This document shows positions 7,701 through 14,405 of a DNA stretch of 17,288 bases, piece after piece. Source of the DNA: JALXCG01 sp026991065 [NCBI: Gemmatimonadota bacterium] (GTDB lineage Bacteria; GCA-2686955); NCBI GenBank assembly GCA_026991065.1, contig JALXCG010000534.1:1-17288 (forward strand), written 5' to 3'. The notes below the pieces were generated by a model, which was not told the DNA's origin, searched no databases, and worked only from the letters and a program-made list of their open reading frames with translations. Both the position numbers and the translations under genes were made by a program. Each line of letters begins with the position of its first letter. Positions within the stretch are counted from its first letter, which is position 1.

Positions 7701-7908
7701 CCCGGAACTCTCGCACCAGCCGCGGAGCACCCTCCGGCGCAATCTCCATCACTTCGGAAAAATCCACAGCCACACCGAGATACCCGGAATCACGGACTTC
7801 GGCGAGACAGGCTTGGATACGGCCCGCGGAGTTGGCTTCCTGCAAAAGACCGGGACTACAGGACAGTAGCAACCTCGATCCGAATGACGTCCGCGCCTGG
7901 CGCGTCAT
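4738..7908 (-). CDS. large divergent glycoside hydrolase-like protein (GH106/GH2-like)
   Basis: 1056 aa from the ATG at 7908, chosen because GGGGAG lies 5 bases upstream and the ATG overlaps the upstream gene's TGA as ATGA; a GTG two codons earlier (7914) is possible. No signal peptide. The order of parts resembles GH106-type proteins: an N-terminal TIM-barrel-like part (about 1-420; SGYLGVAVDFSE, TPGV-like GCTGVWL, and a QEARWAYRETL/WCARHGLHLAGSFGEWG stretch), an Ala/Pro linker (about 421-432), a glutamine-amidotransferase-like fold (about 440-620; LVSEEQLERLGVVE, GALVLPP) and a C-terminal beta-sandwich, with the family-like LILPWPPFVADLTAALRVPGDHWLEVRALN near the end. Residue conservation is weak and I cannot point to catalytic acids, so it may be a degenerate or re-purposed member. 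Its stop lies in the inverted-repeat element. Confidence 0.6.
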   Translation of the reverse strand: MTRQARTSFGSRLLLSCSPGLLQEANSAGRIQACLAEVRDSGYLGVAVDFSEVMEIAPEGAPRLVREFRESAANLDLEFWPGIDERKRTHAAMSAAASPWLMLWEQDAREPIPETQRAETLAFLLRRDGAVLLESVYIPVSGQRPLTWPASTVFLGRVVEAVEREARGDARGVAEGVIGIDALAALARLFAAEEGGAAGCTGVWLRATRSAHAQVPPANPEPVEASERSSAPAFWHAGQRRFYLPWMQGLAGAVLERHGVNLLERLPELLWRRANGRHQEARWAYRETLMVLSGRGEESAKSHARSPGALAGWCARHGLHLAGSFGEWGGLAAVARRDFTSRGWTEEIHEPWLIVDENLGLHAVIRAATTGRITGRVPALLLNDGPTTLAEWRWRLESLLVLGSLRWMVATARGGWIPTSAPAPAAAPARDPQQACARRHERVLNDHIAALAVALDALEERGDLLLLDPLESAWAVDSPADSVPLGILQRDLEQVIDTLVSQQRQVDLVSEEQLERLGVVESEGAARIRVGGVSAGALVLPPVARIRRRTRELIERFLALGGPVVAIRRGGGAQWSLNADAAALLADSRVCPLPADAIDEILAGVLARLYPPPLEIQTAVADPAPPVRVCWGRRSGRFCAFVVSLARDHPITLHLRVADPADRFTHIRDPRSGCSSPVVRPATALAGQVVRSGASREIPGSGETVALELPPGGSAWLESGGFEDGASPPAQMIVAPPAQRVWTLGPPQSVQPEGMSILPLFSNTANDLSAVSTPASSTALRVTHDFELSFPESSPVTSGAAASASGSIVALALLLPASLHSDWCLNGIPLRKAAPEVTTWLDQFGARAELACLGGRFDAGHVQSRWHSLDLREALRPGLNRLVGTIDRQTCALAPGEALPLLLVGSFALQSGSCAPPVLAPWPRRVTIGAAGIPGFSHFHGDLVYRWRVSGPLPAGTIRATLDLSPGQLPVAAASLALTVDDAAPLILPWPPFVADLTAALRVPGDHWLEVRALNCGGEPKSKPATSNNRGHNLRAGAVGLLTTPILRFHGPSQGS

Positions 7909-8495
7909 TGCCACTCCCCGCGCATCTCTTCGGCGGCGATGACACGCACCCGTATCCGACTGATCGTCGGGCTTTCACTCCGGCGGCGGGTTGAGAGTAC
8001 GGCTCGCCACTGCACGAAAGGCCCAACAACCGGCACCACCCGCATCGCCTCGCCCGGCCGTGCCGGAACCCGGATCCAGGGCGTCCACGCCGACTGATCC
8101 GGTGTTTCGGTACGCCCGGTTCGCAAGGTCCAGTCCACCGATGTTCCCGGGGGCAGATCACCCATCCACCACAGTTCCAGGGCCTGCGGCTCCCCATCTT
8201 CTATCGACACTACAGTCACCGGCGAAAGAACCACACCATGAGACAGATACGCCCGCTCCCCATCTGCTGCTACTTCGGAGTCGCGATCCACATCGAGCAC
8301 CAAGGCCTGCCCGGCGAGTCTCACATCCTCCAGCAGCGCGTCACGGGCGATCATTGCCGCGCCCATCCCATCCTTGTCCGCCAATGTAGCCAAAGTCATC
8401 CAGGGAACAACGATTGCGATCCCCGCCCGGCCGCCCCGGCGTTGGAACAACTGCCTGCCGTTGAGCGCGAGTTTCAGGATCCAGGTGAACAACAC
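7905..8495 (-). CDS. hypothetical protein upstream of the GH106-like gene
   Basis: I do not recognise this protein. It is about 196 aa from a GTG at 8495, preferred because GGAG lies about 10 bases upstream; the frame stays open to a GTG at 8579, and an ATG at 8399 is also possible. The first 45 residues are mildly hydrophobic (LFTWILKLAL, GIAIVVPWMTLATL) with a basic QRRGGRAG between them, like a membrane entry. The rest looks like beta-strands: ELWWMGDLPPGTSVDWTLRTG, SAWTPWIRVPAR, and FVQWRAVLSTRRRSESPTISRIRV. The RYxQWRxxL...P.xxxI pattern occurs in Ig/sandwich-like modules of many secreted hypothetical proteins. It overlaps the next gene by 4 bases, so the two are co-translated. Confidence 0.6.
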   Translation of the reverse strand: MLFTWILKLALNGRQLFQRRGGRAGIAIVVPWMTLATLADKDGMGAAMIARDALLEDVRLAGQALVLDVDRDSEVAADGERAYLSHGVVLSPVTVVSIEDGEPQALELWWMGDLPPGTSVDWTLRTGRTETPDQSAWTPWIRVPARPGEAMRVVPVVGPFVQWRAVLSTRRRSESPTISRIRVRVIAAEEMRGEWQ

Positions 8496-8796
8496 AATCC
8501 GCGGGCTCCGTTTGTGGCATCCAGCCGCGCTCGCCCTGGCGAAACTCTCCGCCCGTCGTGAAAGAGGCGCGGCCGACACCGCTCTACGGACCGGTGAATG
8601 TCCGGTCTACTCACCTCATCGGCAGCGCATCCTCGGGGGATCTCTCCCACGTCCACTTCATGTCGAAACTGGCACGATTCAGAACACCCGGTGCCGGCGC
8701 GAACCCCCCGATGGAGGGAACTTTGGGGGGGAATTTGAGGGAAACGGCCCCTCTCCCCGGCAGATCCACGGATGACCGCTGCCTGCTATCTCTGCA
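8496..8796. other. intergenic region with C6/G7 hairpin and G-quadruplex motif
   Basis: No gene seen. CCCCCC (8704-8709) can pair with the G7 run (8725-8731). The plus strand at 8716-8741 reads G3-N6-G3-N1-G3-N7-G3, a canonical quadruplex pattern, on the template strand of the surrounding minus-strand genes. No T-run follows, so a standard terminator is unlikely. No convincing promoter for the downstream two-gene unit was found. Confidence 0.35.
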
Positions 8797-9840
8797 TCAG
8801 TGGGCTTGTGCCCAGCCAGAGTTGGCGATCCCGATGGAGCCGCCCTCGGTACTCCCGAAAACAACCCGGGGCAGCGGGCCATGCCCATTGCGAATCAGCG
8901 CCGCAACCACTTCATCATTGGGAATCGGTACCTGCTCGGTGCGCGGGATGCGACGCCGGGTGCCCGCCGGGTGCAGGTATTCGCGCACCACATCCGCGCG
9001 CAATGGAATCTCGCCGGTCAGTACGATCGCATCCACTTCCTCACCGGGAGGATCGGTAAACAGAGCGACCCGCTCCCGCGTCAGCAGATCGCCGGGACAC
9101 ACAGCCAGGAAACGCGCGGCCAATCGCACCAGGCCGGCGTGAATGTGCACCCGCGGGCGGCGCATGCGCGTGCTCACGTCTTCGACCACATCCACCAGGG
9201 AGTGGAACGGCATCACCTCGGGACCACGCAGCACAACCGTCTTCCCAATGCTGCTCGACTGCCCCAGTGCGGCAACCAGGACGTGAACGACATCGTCCAC
9301 GTGGATGGGACTCACCTCAGTCGTGCCATCACCCACCAACGGTACAAACGGCCAACGCAGCAGATCGGCGAGCCGGTTCACAATGTGATCCCCCGGCCCA
9401 TAGATCACCGATGGACGCACAATCGTCCAGTCCAGATCACTCGCTCGCAACGCCTCTTCGGCACCATATTTGGCACGCAGAAACTTGCTCCGGGCGGCGG
9501 CGGAAGCTCCGCGCGCACTCACGTATACAAAGCGTGATATGCCTGCGCGATGCGCTTCCGCGATGAGCCGCTTGGTCCCTCCCCGAATCACCTGATCAAA
9601 ACGCTGCCGGCGCCCCTCGGCAAAAATCCCGGCGAGATGGATCACTGCGTCACACCCATCGAACACCCCCAGAGATCCGGTATCGGAGGTGAGATCCATG
9701 GGTATCGCTGAAACGCGTTCTAACCCATTGTAGTCTCCCACCCGCCTACCCAAAGCACAAACCTCATGGCCGCAACTGAGCAGCAGACGCACAAGATGTC
9801 TGCCAAGAAAACCTGTGGCGCCAGTTACGGCGATGCGCAT
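8797..9840 (-). CDS. NAD(P)-dependent epimerase/dehydratase-like protein (NDUFA9-like atypical SDR)
   Basis: 347 aa from the ATG at 9840, preceded by GGGAG at 7 bases; a longer frame to 9981 has no support. Rossmann fold: MRIAVTGATGFLG with the GxxGxxG nucleotide site at residues 7-13, then DAVIHLAGIF, RFVYVSARGA, and WTIVRPSVIYGPGD. This matches the NDUFA9-like group of atypical short-chain dehydrogenases, which often act on or bind NAD(P)(H) with unknown substrates. The catalytic YxxxK appears as FLRAK, so the tyrosine is replaced by phenylalanine. The C terminus runs about 40 residues past the usual end, ending GIANSGWAQAH. It is a single gene, divergent from the Cys-rich protein gene across nearly 490 bp. 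Confidence 0.9.
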   Translation of the reverse strand: MRIAVTGATGFLGRHLVRLLLSCGHEVCALGRRVGDYNGLERVSAIPMDLTSDTGSLGVFDGCDAVIHLAGIFAEGRRQRFDQVIRGGTKRLIAEAHRAGISRFVYVSARGASAAARSKFLRAKYGAEEALRASDLDWTIVRPSVIYGPGDHIVNRLADLLRWPFVPLVGDGTTEVSPIHVDDVVHVLVAALGQSSSIGKTVVLRGPEVMPFHSLVDVVEDVSTRMRRPRVHIHAGLVRLAARFLAVCPGDLLTRERVALFTDPPGEEVDAIVLTGEIPLRADVVREYLHPAGTRRRIPRTEQVPIPNDEVVAALIRNGHGPLPRVVFGSTEGGSIGIANSGWAQAH

Positions 9841-10202
9841 TTTGCTCTCCCAATCGGCCTCGGTGTGGTGTATGGACACCCGCGGATCTGGTGAGAGGTC
9901 CCCCGGCGGGTGCGACGATGAAAGCGGCGTGGCTTCGGTTGCCTTACTTATCGGCTGGCGGTTTAGCCGGCTCGCAGCCACAGCAGCGAAAATTATTGGG
10001 TTCGATGATTGCCATTGTCACCCCGCCGGGGAAGCCACGCAAAAGGAAAAGAGCGGCAGCCTTGGGATTTCATTGCCACCGTGGACCTGGCTCGGCTCAC
10101 CAAACCACGCCGCAACCCGGGAGTGCACAGGTAAGCCTCTGGTATCCAGTAGATTATGAAAACCAGAGAAAAATCGATGAAGTCGGGCGGCGCGGATCAG
10201 GG

Positions 10203-10231
10203 TTGCGATTGTCGACTGCTTGGCTCAGAAT
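10203..10231 (+). promoter_or_regulatory. possible sigma70-like promoter
   Basis: TTGCGA (10203-10208), 17-bp spacer, CAGAAT (10226-10231): 4 of 6 matches in each hexamer. It would start near 10238, shortly before the hairpin at 10266-10285, giving a leader of about 90 nt to the Cys-rich gene. Confidence 0.3.
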
Positions 10232-10265
10232 GGACCAGGATAGCAGTTTATTGCAACTGCGTACT

Positions 10266-10292
10266 CGCCCGGCTTCGGTCGGGCGCCGTTTT
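10266..10292 (+). terminator. UUCG-capped terminator-like hairpin (possible attenuator)
   Basis: CGCCCGGC pairs with GTCGGGCG (8 bp including one G-U) around a cUUCGg tetraloop (10274-10277), followed by CCG and TTTT. It is a good intrinsic-terminator shape with a short T-run, lying between a possible promoter and the gene at 10329, so it could attenuate that gene or close an upstream transcript. Confidence 0.5.
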
Positions 10293-10314
10293 AGGAGACC
10301 CGTCATCAAATATC

Positions 10315-10327
10315 AGAGGAGACCTCT
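10315..10327 (+). promoter_or_regulatory. hairpin sequestering the ribosome-binding site
   Basis: AGAGG-AGA-CCTCT (5-bp stem, 3-nt loop) ends one base before the ATG at 10329 and contains the AGGAG ribosome site (10317-10321). The octamer AGGAGACC occurs here and again 24 bases upstream at 10293-10300. This arrangement could be a translational switch or a two-GGA protein-binding leader. Confidence 0.45.
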
Positions 10328-10328
10328 A

Positions 10329-10703
10329 ATGAGAGTGCCCATCGCCCGTTCCATTTCCGCCATCGCCGTTGGAATTATCGCCCTGAGCATCCAGGTGCCG
10401 CACGCCACCGCTCAGGACGCCGCTCCGCCCAAGGCCTGCTGCGCGGCCGCCAAAGCCGGTTCCGCCAAGGATTGCAAGCTGGACGCAAAAGAGTGCAAGG
10501 CGAAGATGCCCGAGTGCAAGGCGAAGGGTACCGAGTGCAAAACAGACGCTGCGGGGTGTATCCACGCCCTCGGTAGCGAAGCAGCCGCCCCAAGCAACGC
10601 GAATCCGCAAACGACTAAACTGACCAAGCAGTGCTGCATCGACGCAGTCAAGGCCGGTAAGAAGCCCTGCTGCGTGAAGCCCGAAGCGACTGACGCCGGC
10701 TGA
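10329..10703 (+). CDS. small exported protein with cysteine heptad repeats
   Basis: 124 aa. The start is at 10329, 7 bases after AGGAG. The signal peptide MRVPIARSISAIAVGIIALS... ends at about HATAQ-DAAPP (cleavage after Q29 or A28), so the mature protein is about 95 aa and probably periplasmic or released. It has eleven cysteines. Five are spaced exactly seven residues apart (C49, C56, C63, C70, C77) in near-repeats of ECKAKxx, rich in Lys and acidic residues. The block is bracketed by two similar double-Cys modules, CCAAAKAGSAKDC (37-49) and CCIDAVKAGKKPCC (102-115). No known domain recognised. Metal binding, redox storage or a disulfide-laced scaffold are possible; none is shown. The leader suggests tight control of translation. 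Confidence 0.75.
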   Translation: MRVPIARSISAIAVGIIALSIQVPHATAQDAAPPKACCAAAKAGSAKDCKLDAKECKAKMPECKAKGTECKTDAAGCIHALGSEAAAPSNANPQTTKLTKQCCIDAVKAGKKPCCVKPEATDAG

Positions 10704-10759
10704 TCCACACCCCTACAGCAGTTCGCCTTGGGCTGTTGTGCCTCTCGCCGTGGCGCTGG

Positions 10760-12229
10760 TCACGCCGCGGCATCTGCGTCTCTTGGCGGTGCCCCAAAGA
10801 GAGAACCGACCCCCCAGGTCCACGCCGTGCCTGCCACAATGAACCACTCCCACGCCAGGGGTGAGTAGTTGTAAAGCACAATCACCAGTCCAACGGCCGA
10901 GAGCATCGCCACGGCGTTGCCCAAGTCGCTGCCCCTGCGGCCGGTGACCGCGGTCAAGAAGACCCCCAGCAGACTGCCATAAGTAAAGGTGCCGATCTTG
11001 AATCCGAGCCAGAGGATATTCTCGGTTCGCTCAAAGAGGAGCGCCAGCACCACCAGCGCGCAAGCGAAACCAACCACCAAACAGCGAGAAACCCACAACT
11101 CTCGCTGTGGGTTTGCAGTGCCACGCCGGAAAAACGGCCGGTAAAGATCCACCACGACGCTGGAGGAGAGTGCATTCATGGCGGAATCGAGACTGGACAT
11201 GGCGGCCGCCAACAGAGCCGCGAGCAGCAGCCCACGCAATCCCGCGGGCAGCGCCGTGACAATGAAGTAGGGGAAAACGTAGTCCGGCTTGCCGTCGGCC
11301 ACGAAATCGGTAACCGCCGCGGTCGGAAAAGCCTGGTAGAAGACGAAAAGAGCTGCCCCCAGTCCAAGAAAAAGAAAGCTCATGGGAAAATCGAAAATGC
11401 CGGTCAGAACAATCGCCCGTTGAGAACCGCGCAGTGATCGACAACTGAGCATCCGTTGCACCAGGTCATGGTCGGTACCAAATGCCGCGAAGCTCAAGCA
11501 CAGCCCGCCGAAGAAGGCGGCGGGAAAGGCACCGGCATTGGTCGGATCGAGGGACCAATCGAAGACCTGGAACTTGCCCGCCTGATGGCCGAGAGACCAA
11601 AGTTGCTCAAGTCCACCCGGTAGCGCCTGAATGATGACCCAAAGTGCCACCAGAGGTGCTCCGACCAAGAGCCCGAATTGGAGTACGTCGGTCCAGATGA
11701 CCGCGCGGATCCCGCCCAGCGTGGTGTAAAGCACCGCCACAAAAGCCACCGCGGTCACTGCCACGGAGAGCGGGACATTCAGCACGACCGAGATGGCAAT
11801 GCCCACGCCCAGCAGTCGAACCGAGCTGGCCAAGAGCCGTGTCACCAAGAAAAAGAGCGTGCCCGCAGTGTGACTGATCGGCCCGAAGCGCTGCCCCAAA
11901 AGCTCATAAACCGTGGTCACTCGACCGGCATAGTAGGCAGGCAGGAGTAGCACCGCCACCAAGCTGCGCGCCACCAACGAACCGATCCCAAACTGCACGT
12001 AGCCGAGGTTTCCCTGAAAACCGGCCCCAGGGACGCCGATGAAGGTCAAGGCCGAAGCTGCGGTCGCAACCACCGACAGCATGACCGGCAGCGATCCCAC
12101 GCTGCGCGAGGCCAGCAGAAACTCCCCGGAATCCCGGGGACGGCCACGCGCGGCGAACCAGCCGATCGCCGCCACGATCAGGGCGTAGCCGAGGAGAACC
12201 AGTAGATCAATCGGTGCAAGGGTTGCCAT
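10760..12229 (-). CDS. sodium:solute symporter (SSS family)
   Basis: 489-aa inner-membrane transporter of the SSS (SLC5, TC 2.A.21) family, expected to couple sodium entry to uptake of an organic solute. Length and about 13 hydrophobic segments are normal. Family marks: the start LAPIDLLVLLGYALIVAAIGWFAARG, the FLLASRSVGSLPVMLSVVATAASALTFIGVPG stretch of TM1-2, LLLPAYY, and the TM8 segment LLAAAMSSLDSAMNALSSSVVVDLYRPF, whose serines form the Na2 site in characterised members. Start at 12229 (ATG); there is no strong ribosome site, and a frame extending to 12274 is possible but unlikely. The substrate cannot be read from the sequence. It is a single gene, divergent from the pilus operon. Confidence 0.92.
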   Translation of the reverse strand: MATLAPIDLLVLLGYALIVAAIGWFAARGRPRDSGEFLLASRSVGSLPVMLSVVATAASALTFIGVPGAGFQGNLGYVQFGIGSLVARSLVAVLLLPAYYAGRVTTVYELLGQRFGPISHTAGTLFFLVTRLLASSVRLLGVGIAISVVLNVPLSVAVTAVAFVAVLYTTLGGIRAVIWTDVLQFGLLVGAPLVALWVIIQALPGGLEQLWSLGHQAGKFQVFDWSLDPTNAGAFPAAFFGGLCLSFAAFGTDHDLVQRMLSCRSLRGSQRAIVLTGIFDFPMSFLFLGLGAALFVFYQAFPTAAVTDFVADGKPDYVFPYFIVTALPAGLRGLLLAALLAAAMSSLDSAMNALSSSVVVDLYRPFFRRGTANPQRELWVSRCLVVGFACALVVLALLFERTENILWLGFKIGTFTYGSLLGVFLTAVTGRRGSDLGNAVAMLSAVGLVIVLYNYSPLAWEWFIVAGTAWTWGVGSLFGAPPRDADAAA

Positions 12230-12375
12230 GGGGACCAGAGAATACACTGCCCATTGCCGGCGGCAAGAGCGCATGCGCAGGAAAAGTCAAGGTATCGCTG
12301 TGGCAACCGAATTAGAAGCCAGGACGCACCTTGGCGTCAGTCAGCGGAACATGCATCAGCAGCAGAGTTCGGTTC
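12230..12375. other. divergent spacer between symporter and pilus operon
   Basis: 146 bp that must hold both promoters. A small hairpin TTGCC-GGC-GGCAA (12254-12266) and a 10-bp palindrome GCGCATGCGC (12269-12278) are visible; I found no promoter with good hexamers. Confidence 0.3.
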
Positions 12376-13797
12376 ATGCTTACTTGTACGGTTGAACATG
12401 GCGAGTTGCGATTCCATCGAAAAGCCCGGCGCTCGGGCTGGCAAGATGTGTGGACGATGGAAACCGCGGCGCTGCTCAATGCCAGCGAAGGGCAAACAAC
12501 CGAAAAGCCAAACAAACTTGCCAAGGAGTCACTAAAGGTCCTGTTGGTACCTGACTATTGGCTGACGACCCGAACCTACAAGCTGCAAACCAAGAAGAAA
12601 AGTGTGGTCGACGCCTTCCTGACACGCAAGCTCAAGGATGAACTCAGCGGAATGCCGGGCGCCGAGGCATTCTTCAGTTATCGCTTCTTCTCAAGCCGCG
12701 CGGGCGAAAACCGCATCCATACGGTGCATCTACAGGAACCGGCCGTGCTCGACCTGTATGCCGCTCTACAACGTCTGGGATTGGCGCCGTGGCGCATCAC
12801 CTCCCCCGCGTTGCTGTGGGAAATGGAGTTGCGGCAGCTCTTCCCAACCTTTGATCAGGAGCGTTCAGCGCTCCTCCACATCGTCGACGGAGAGTGCTTT
12901 CAGTACTTCTTCGACCGCGGCCGTTTCCTCTTTTCACGCAACCTGGCTCTTGCCCCTTTGGAGCCCGACGGCGCGGTGGATTTCGCTGATGTGATCTTCG
13001 AGGCGACCCAATCGCAGCGCCTTTATGCGCAGAAGACACAAACCGAGGTCAGCGTCTTCTATCTCTTGGCGGCAACCAACGCCAACGCTCCCGATGCAGA
13101 GTTTTTTGCCAAGGGACTCGGCAAGACGGTGGTCGACCTGACGGCCGAAGAGTCCGTCCCGGCGACATTGCGCAAACTGTGCGACTGCGATAGCAATGCG
13201 ATTGCACGGGAGTTCATTCGAACCACGAAACTCACCCGAATCCCCGGAGTTTCGCACATCGCCACCGAGCGCGAACTCTTCTGGCGTCCCATTCAATGGA
13301 GTGGAATTGCGGCGGGTTTGGTAGCAACGGCGTGTGCCGGTGCAGTCTTCGCCTCGCTCTGGTCCATGAGTGTCACCACCAGCGCGGCTCTGCCCGGAAG
13401 TGGGAGTCTGAGTGCCTCGGAACGGCGCCAGGCACTGGCAGAATATGAGACTGCCCTCGATCAGGTTTTGGCTGACGCCACACGCCCCAACATCGTTCGG
13501 ATTGCACTCCATGCAAGTGCCGCCATTCCTCCCCAAATACGCGTGTATTCCATCAAAGCCGAGACATCCGATACCAAAAACATCGAGATCATAGGAGAGG
13601 TCGACGCCGGCAACACACGTGAGTTGGAGGCAACACTGGGAACCTTCATTGATCATCTCCACCAAGAGCTGCCCAATACAGCCACTCTTTCGCTCAGCGA
13701 CATCACGGTCAATCGCGTTGCCACGGACGCCATTTCCAATGCCGTGGCGACCCAAGCTCCTCGCTTCTCTTTCAAACTGGAACTGCCAGCCACATGA
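12376..13797 (+). CDS. PilM-PilN/GspL-like fusion, pilus assembly platform protein
   Basis: 473 aa, start taken at ATG 12376; a TTG at 12331 extends the frame but adds no family sequence. Residues 1-300 are a soluble domain of the PilM/GspL actin-like type by position and pattern (ALLHIVDGECFQYFFDRGRFLFSRNL is the typical strand pair). One transmembrane helix follows at about 307-330 (IQWSGIAAGLVATACAGAVFASLW), then a helical stretch (SERRQALAEYETALDQVL) and a ferredoxin-like periplasmic part (about 375-473) typical of PilN/GspL. In MSHA systems these functions are split between MshI-type proteins; here they are in one chain, as in GspL. It would link the cytoplasmic assembly ATPase to the periplasmic platform. 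It overlaps the next gene as ATGA. Confidence 0.8.
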   Translation: MLTCTVEHGELRFHRKARRSGWQDVWTMETAALLNASEGQTTEKPNKLAKESLKVLLVPDYWLTTRTYKLQTKKKSVVDAFLTRKLKDELSGMPGAEAFFSYRFFSSRAGENRIHTVHLQEPAVLDLYAALQRLGLAPWRITSPALLWEMELRQLFPTFDQERSALLHIVDGECFQYFFDRGRFLFSRNLALAPLEPDGAVDFADVIFEATQSQRLYAQKTQTEVSVFYLLAATNANAPDAEFFAKGLGKTVVDLTAEESVPATLRKLCDCDSNAIAREFIRTTKLTRIPGVSHIATERELFWRPIQWSGIAAGLVATACAGAVFASLWSMSVTTSAALPGSGSLSASERRQALAEYETALDQVLADATRPNIVRIALHASAAIPPQIRVYSIKAETSDTKNIEIIGEVDAGNTRELEATLGTFIDHLHQELPNTATLSLSDITVNRVATDAISNAVATQAPRFSFKLELPAT

Positions 13798-14405
13798 AAA
13801 ACTCCATTGCCCGTCGCTGGATCTCCATGGCAGTCATTTGGTGCGCTGCGGTGGCGCTGACGTGGAGCAACCTGCGAACCGCCAATCACATTCGCAGCGT
13901 GCGTCGTACCCACGCGGATGAAGAACTGGTGATTCGCTTTTGTGATGCGCACCAGGAGCAGATGCAGAGGATGCGGGAACAGATTACCCACTACTCGATC
14001 ACGGCCCCATCTACCGAGCTGGGACAACTCATAGCGCGGGAGTTGATCGCGGCCGACGCGACAGCCGCGGACATCACCGATCTCGCCACCGAGTTTCACT
14101 CGGGCAACGCCGAAAGCGGCACCATCCGCCTGCAACTCAACTTCACGGCCAGCGCGCCGGCAGCCTTTCAGTTCATCGATCGGATCGAATCCGCTCACCA
14201 CTTCTTCGCCATCACCGCACTCTCACTGGTCACCGACAACGCGCTACCGCTGCTCAGATGTTCCATCGAAGTGCGTTGCCGCATCGATGTTCCACACCAG
14301 GAAAATGTCTCCGAATTGCCGCCGCTGGCACAGGCTTCGGCCGACACCGCGCAGTCTTTCTCCCGAGACCCCAAAAGCCTTCGGGGCATCCAGCCTGTCT
14401 CATGA
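13794..14405 (+). CDS. PilO/MshJ/GspM-like inner-membrane platform protein
   Basis: 203 aa, start at 13794 in an ATGA overlap with the preceding gene. Short cytoplasmic N terminus, one transmembrane helix (about 10-26, ISMAVIWCAAVALTW), a helical/coiled segment (DEELVIRFCDAHQEQMQRMREQI) and a ferredoxin-like periplasmic domain with the AAFQFIDRIESAHHFFAITALSL pattern seen in PilO-type proteins. In type IV pilus and type II secretion systems this protein dimerises with the PilN/GspL-type partner, which is encoded just upstream. The assignment rests on position and architecture more than on sequence identity, as these proteins diverge fast. Confidence 0.75.
   Translation: MKNSIARRWISMAVIWCAAVALTWSNLRTANHIRSVRRTHADEELVIRFCDAHQEQMQRMREQITHYSITAPSTELGQLIARELIAADATAADITDLATEFHSGNAESGTIRLQLNFTASAPAAFQFIDRIESAHHFFAITALSLVTDNALPLLRCSIEVRCRIDVPHQENVSELPPLAQASADTAQSFSRDPKSLRGIQPVS

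Larger units (their letters stand above)
9841..10328. other. long divergent intergenic region with regulatory signals
   Basis: Nothing convincingly coding. Plus-strand frames here have no start signals and improbable composition. A 7-bp inverted repeat, CACCCGC/GCGGGTG, lies at 9877-9883 and 9906-9912. The right third carries a possible promoter, a terminator-like hairpin and a ribosome-site hairpin (listed separately). A 57-codon frame, 10156-10329, ends TAATG over the next start but has no ribosome site. Confidence 0.4.

Noticed and set aside
4888-7942. Several long plus-strand open frames opposite the GH106-like gene.
   Set aside because: They are Arg/Pro/Ser-rich mirror frames typical of high-GC DNA, lack start signals and overlap a long frame with recognisable domains.
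10156-10329. 57-codon open frame ending TAATG over the start of the Cys-rich gene.
   Set aside because: No ribosome site, and it reads through the terminator-like hairpin; it starts upstream of the possible promoter. Kept only as a remark on possible coupling.
12934-13755. Long minus-strand open frame opposite the PilM-PilN-like gene.
   Set aside because: Composition is that of a mirror frame, there is no ribosome site, and the plus-strand gene is supported by its place in the pilus operon.
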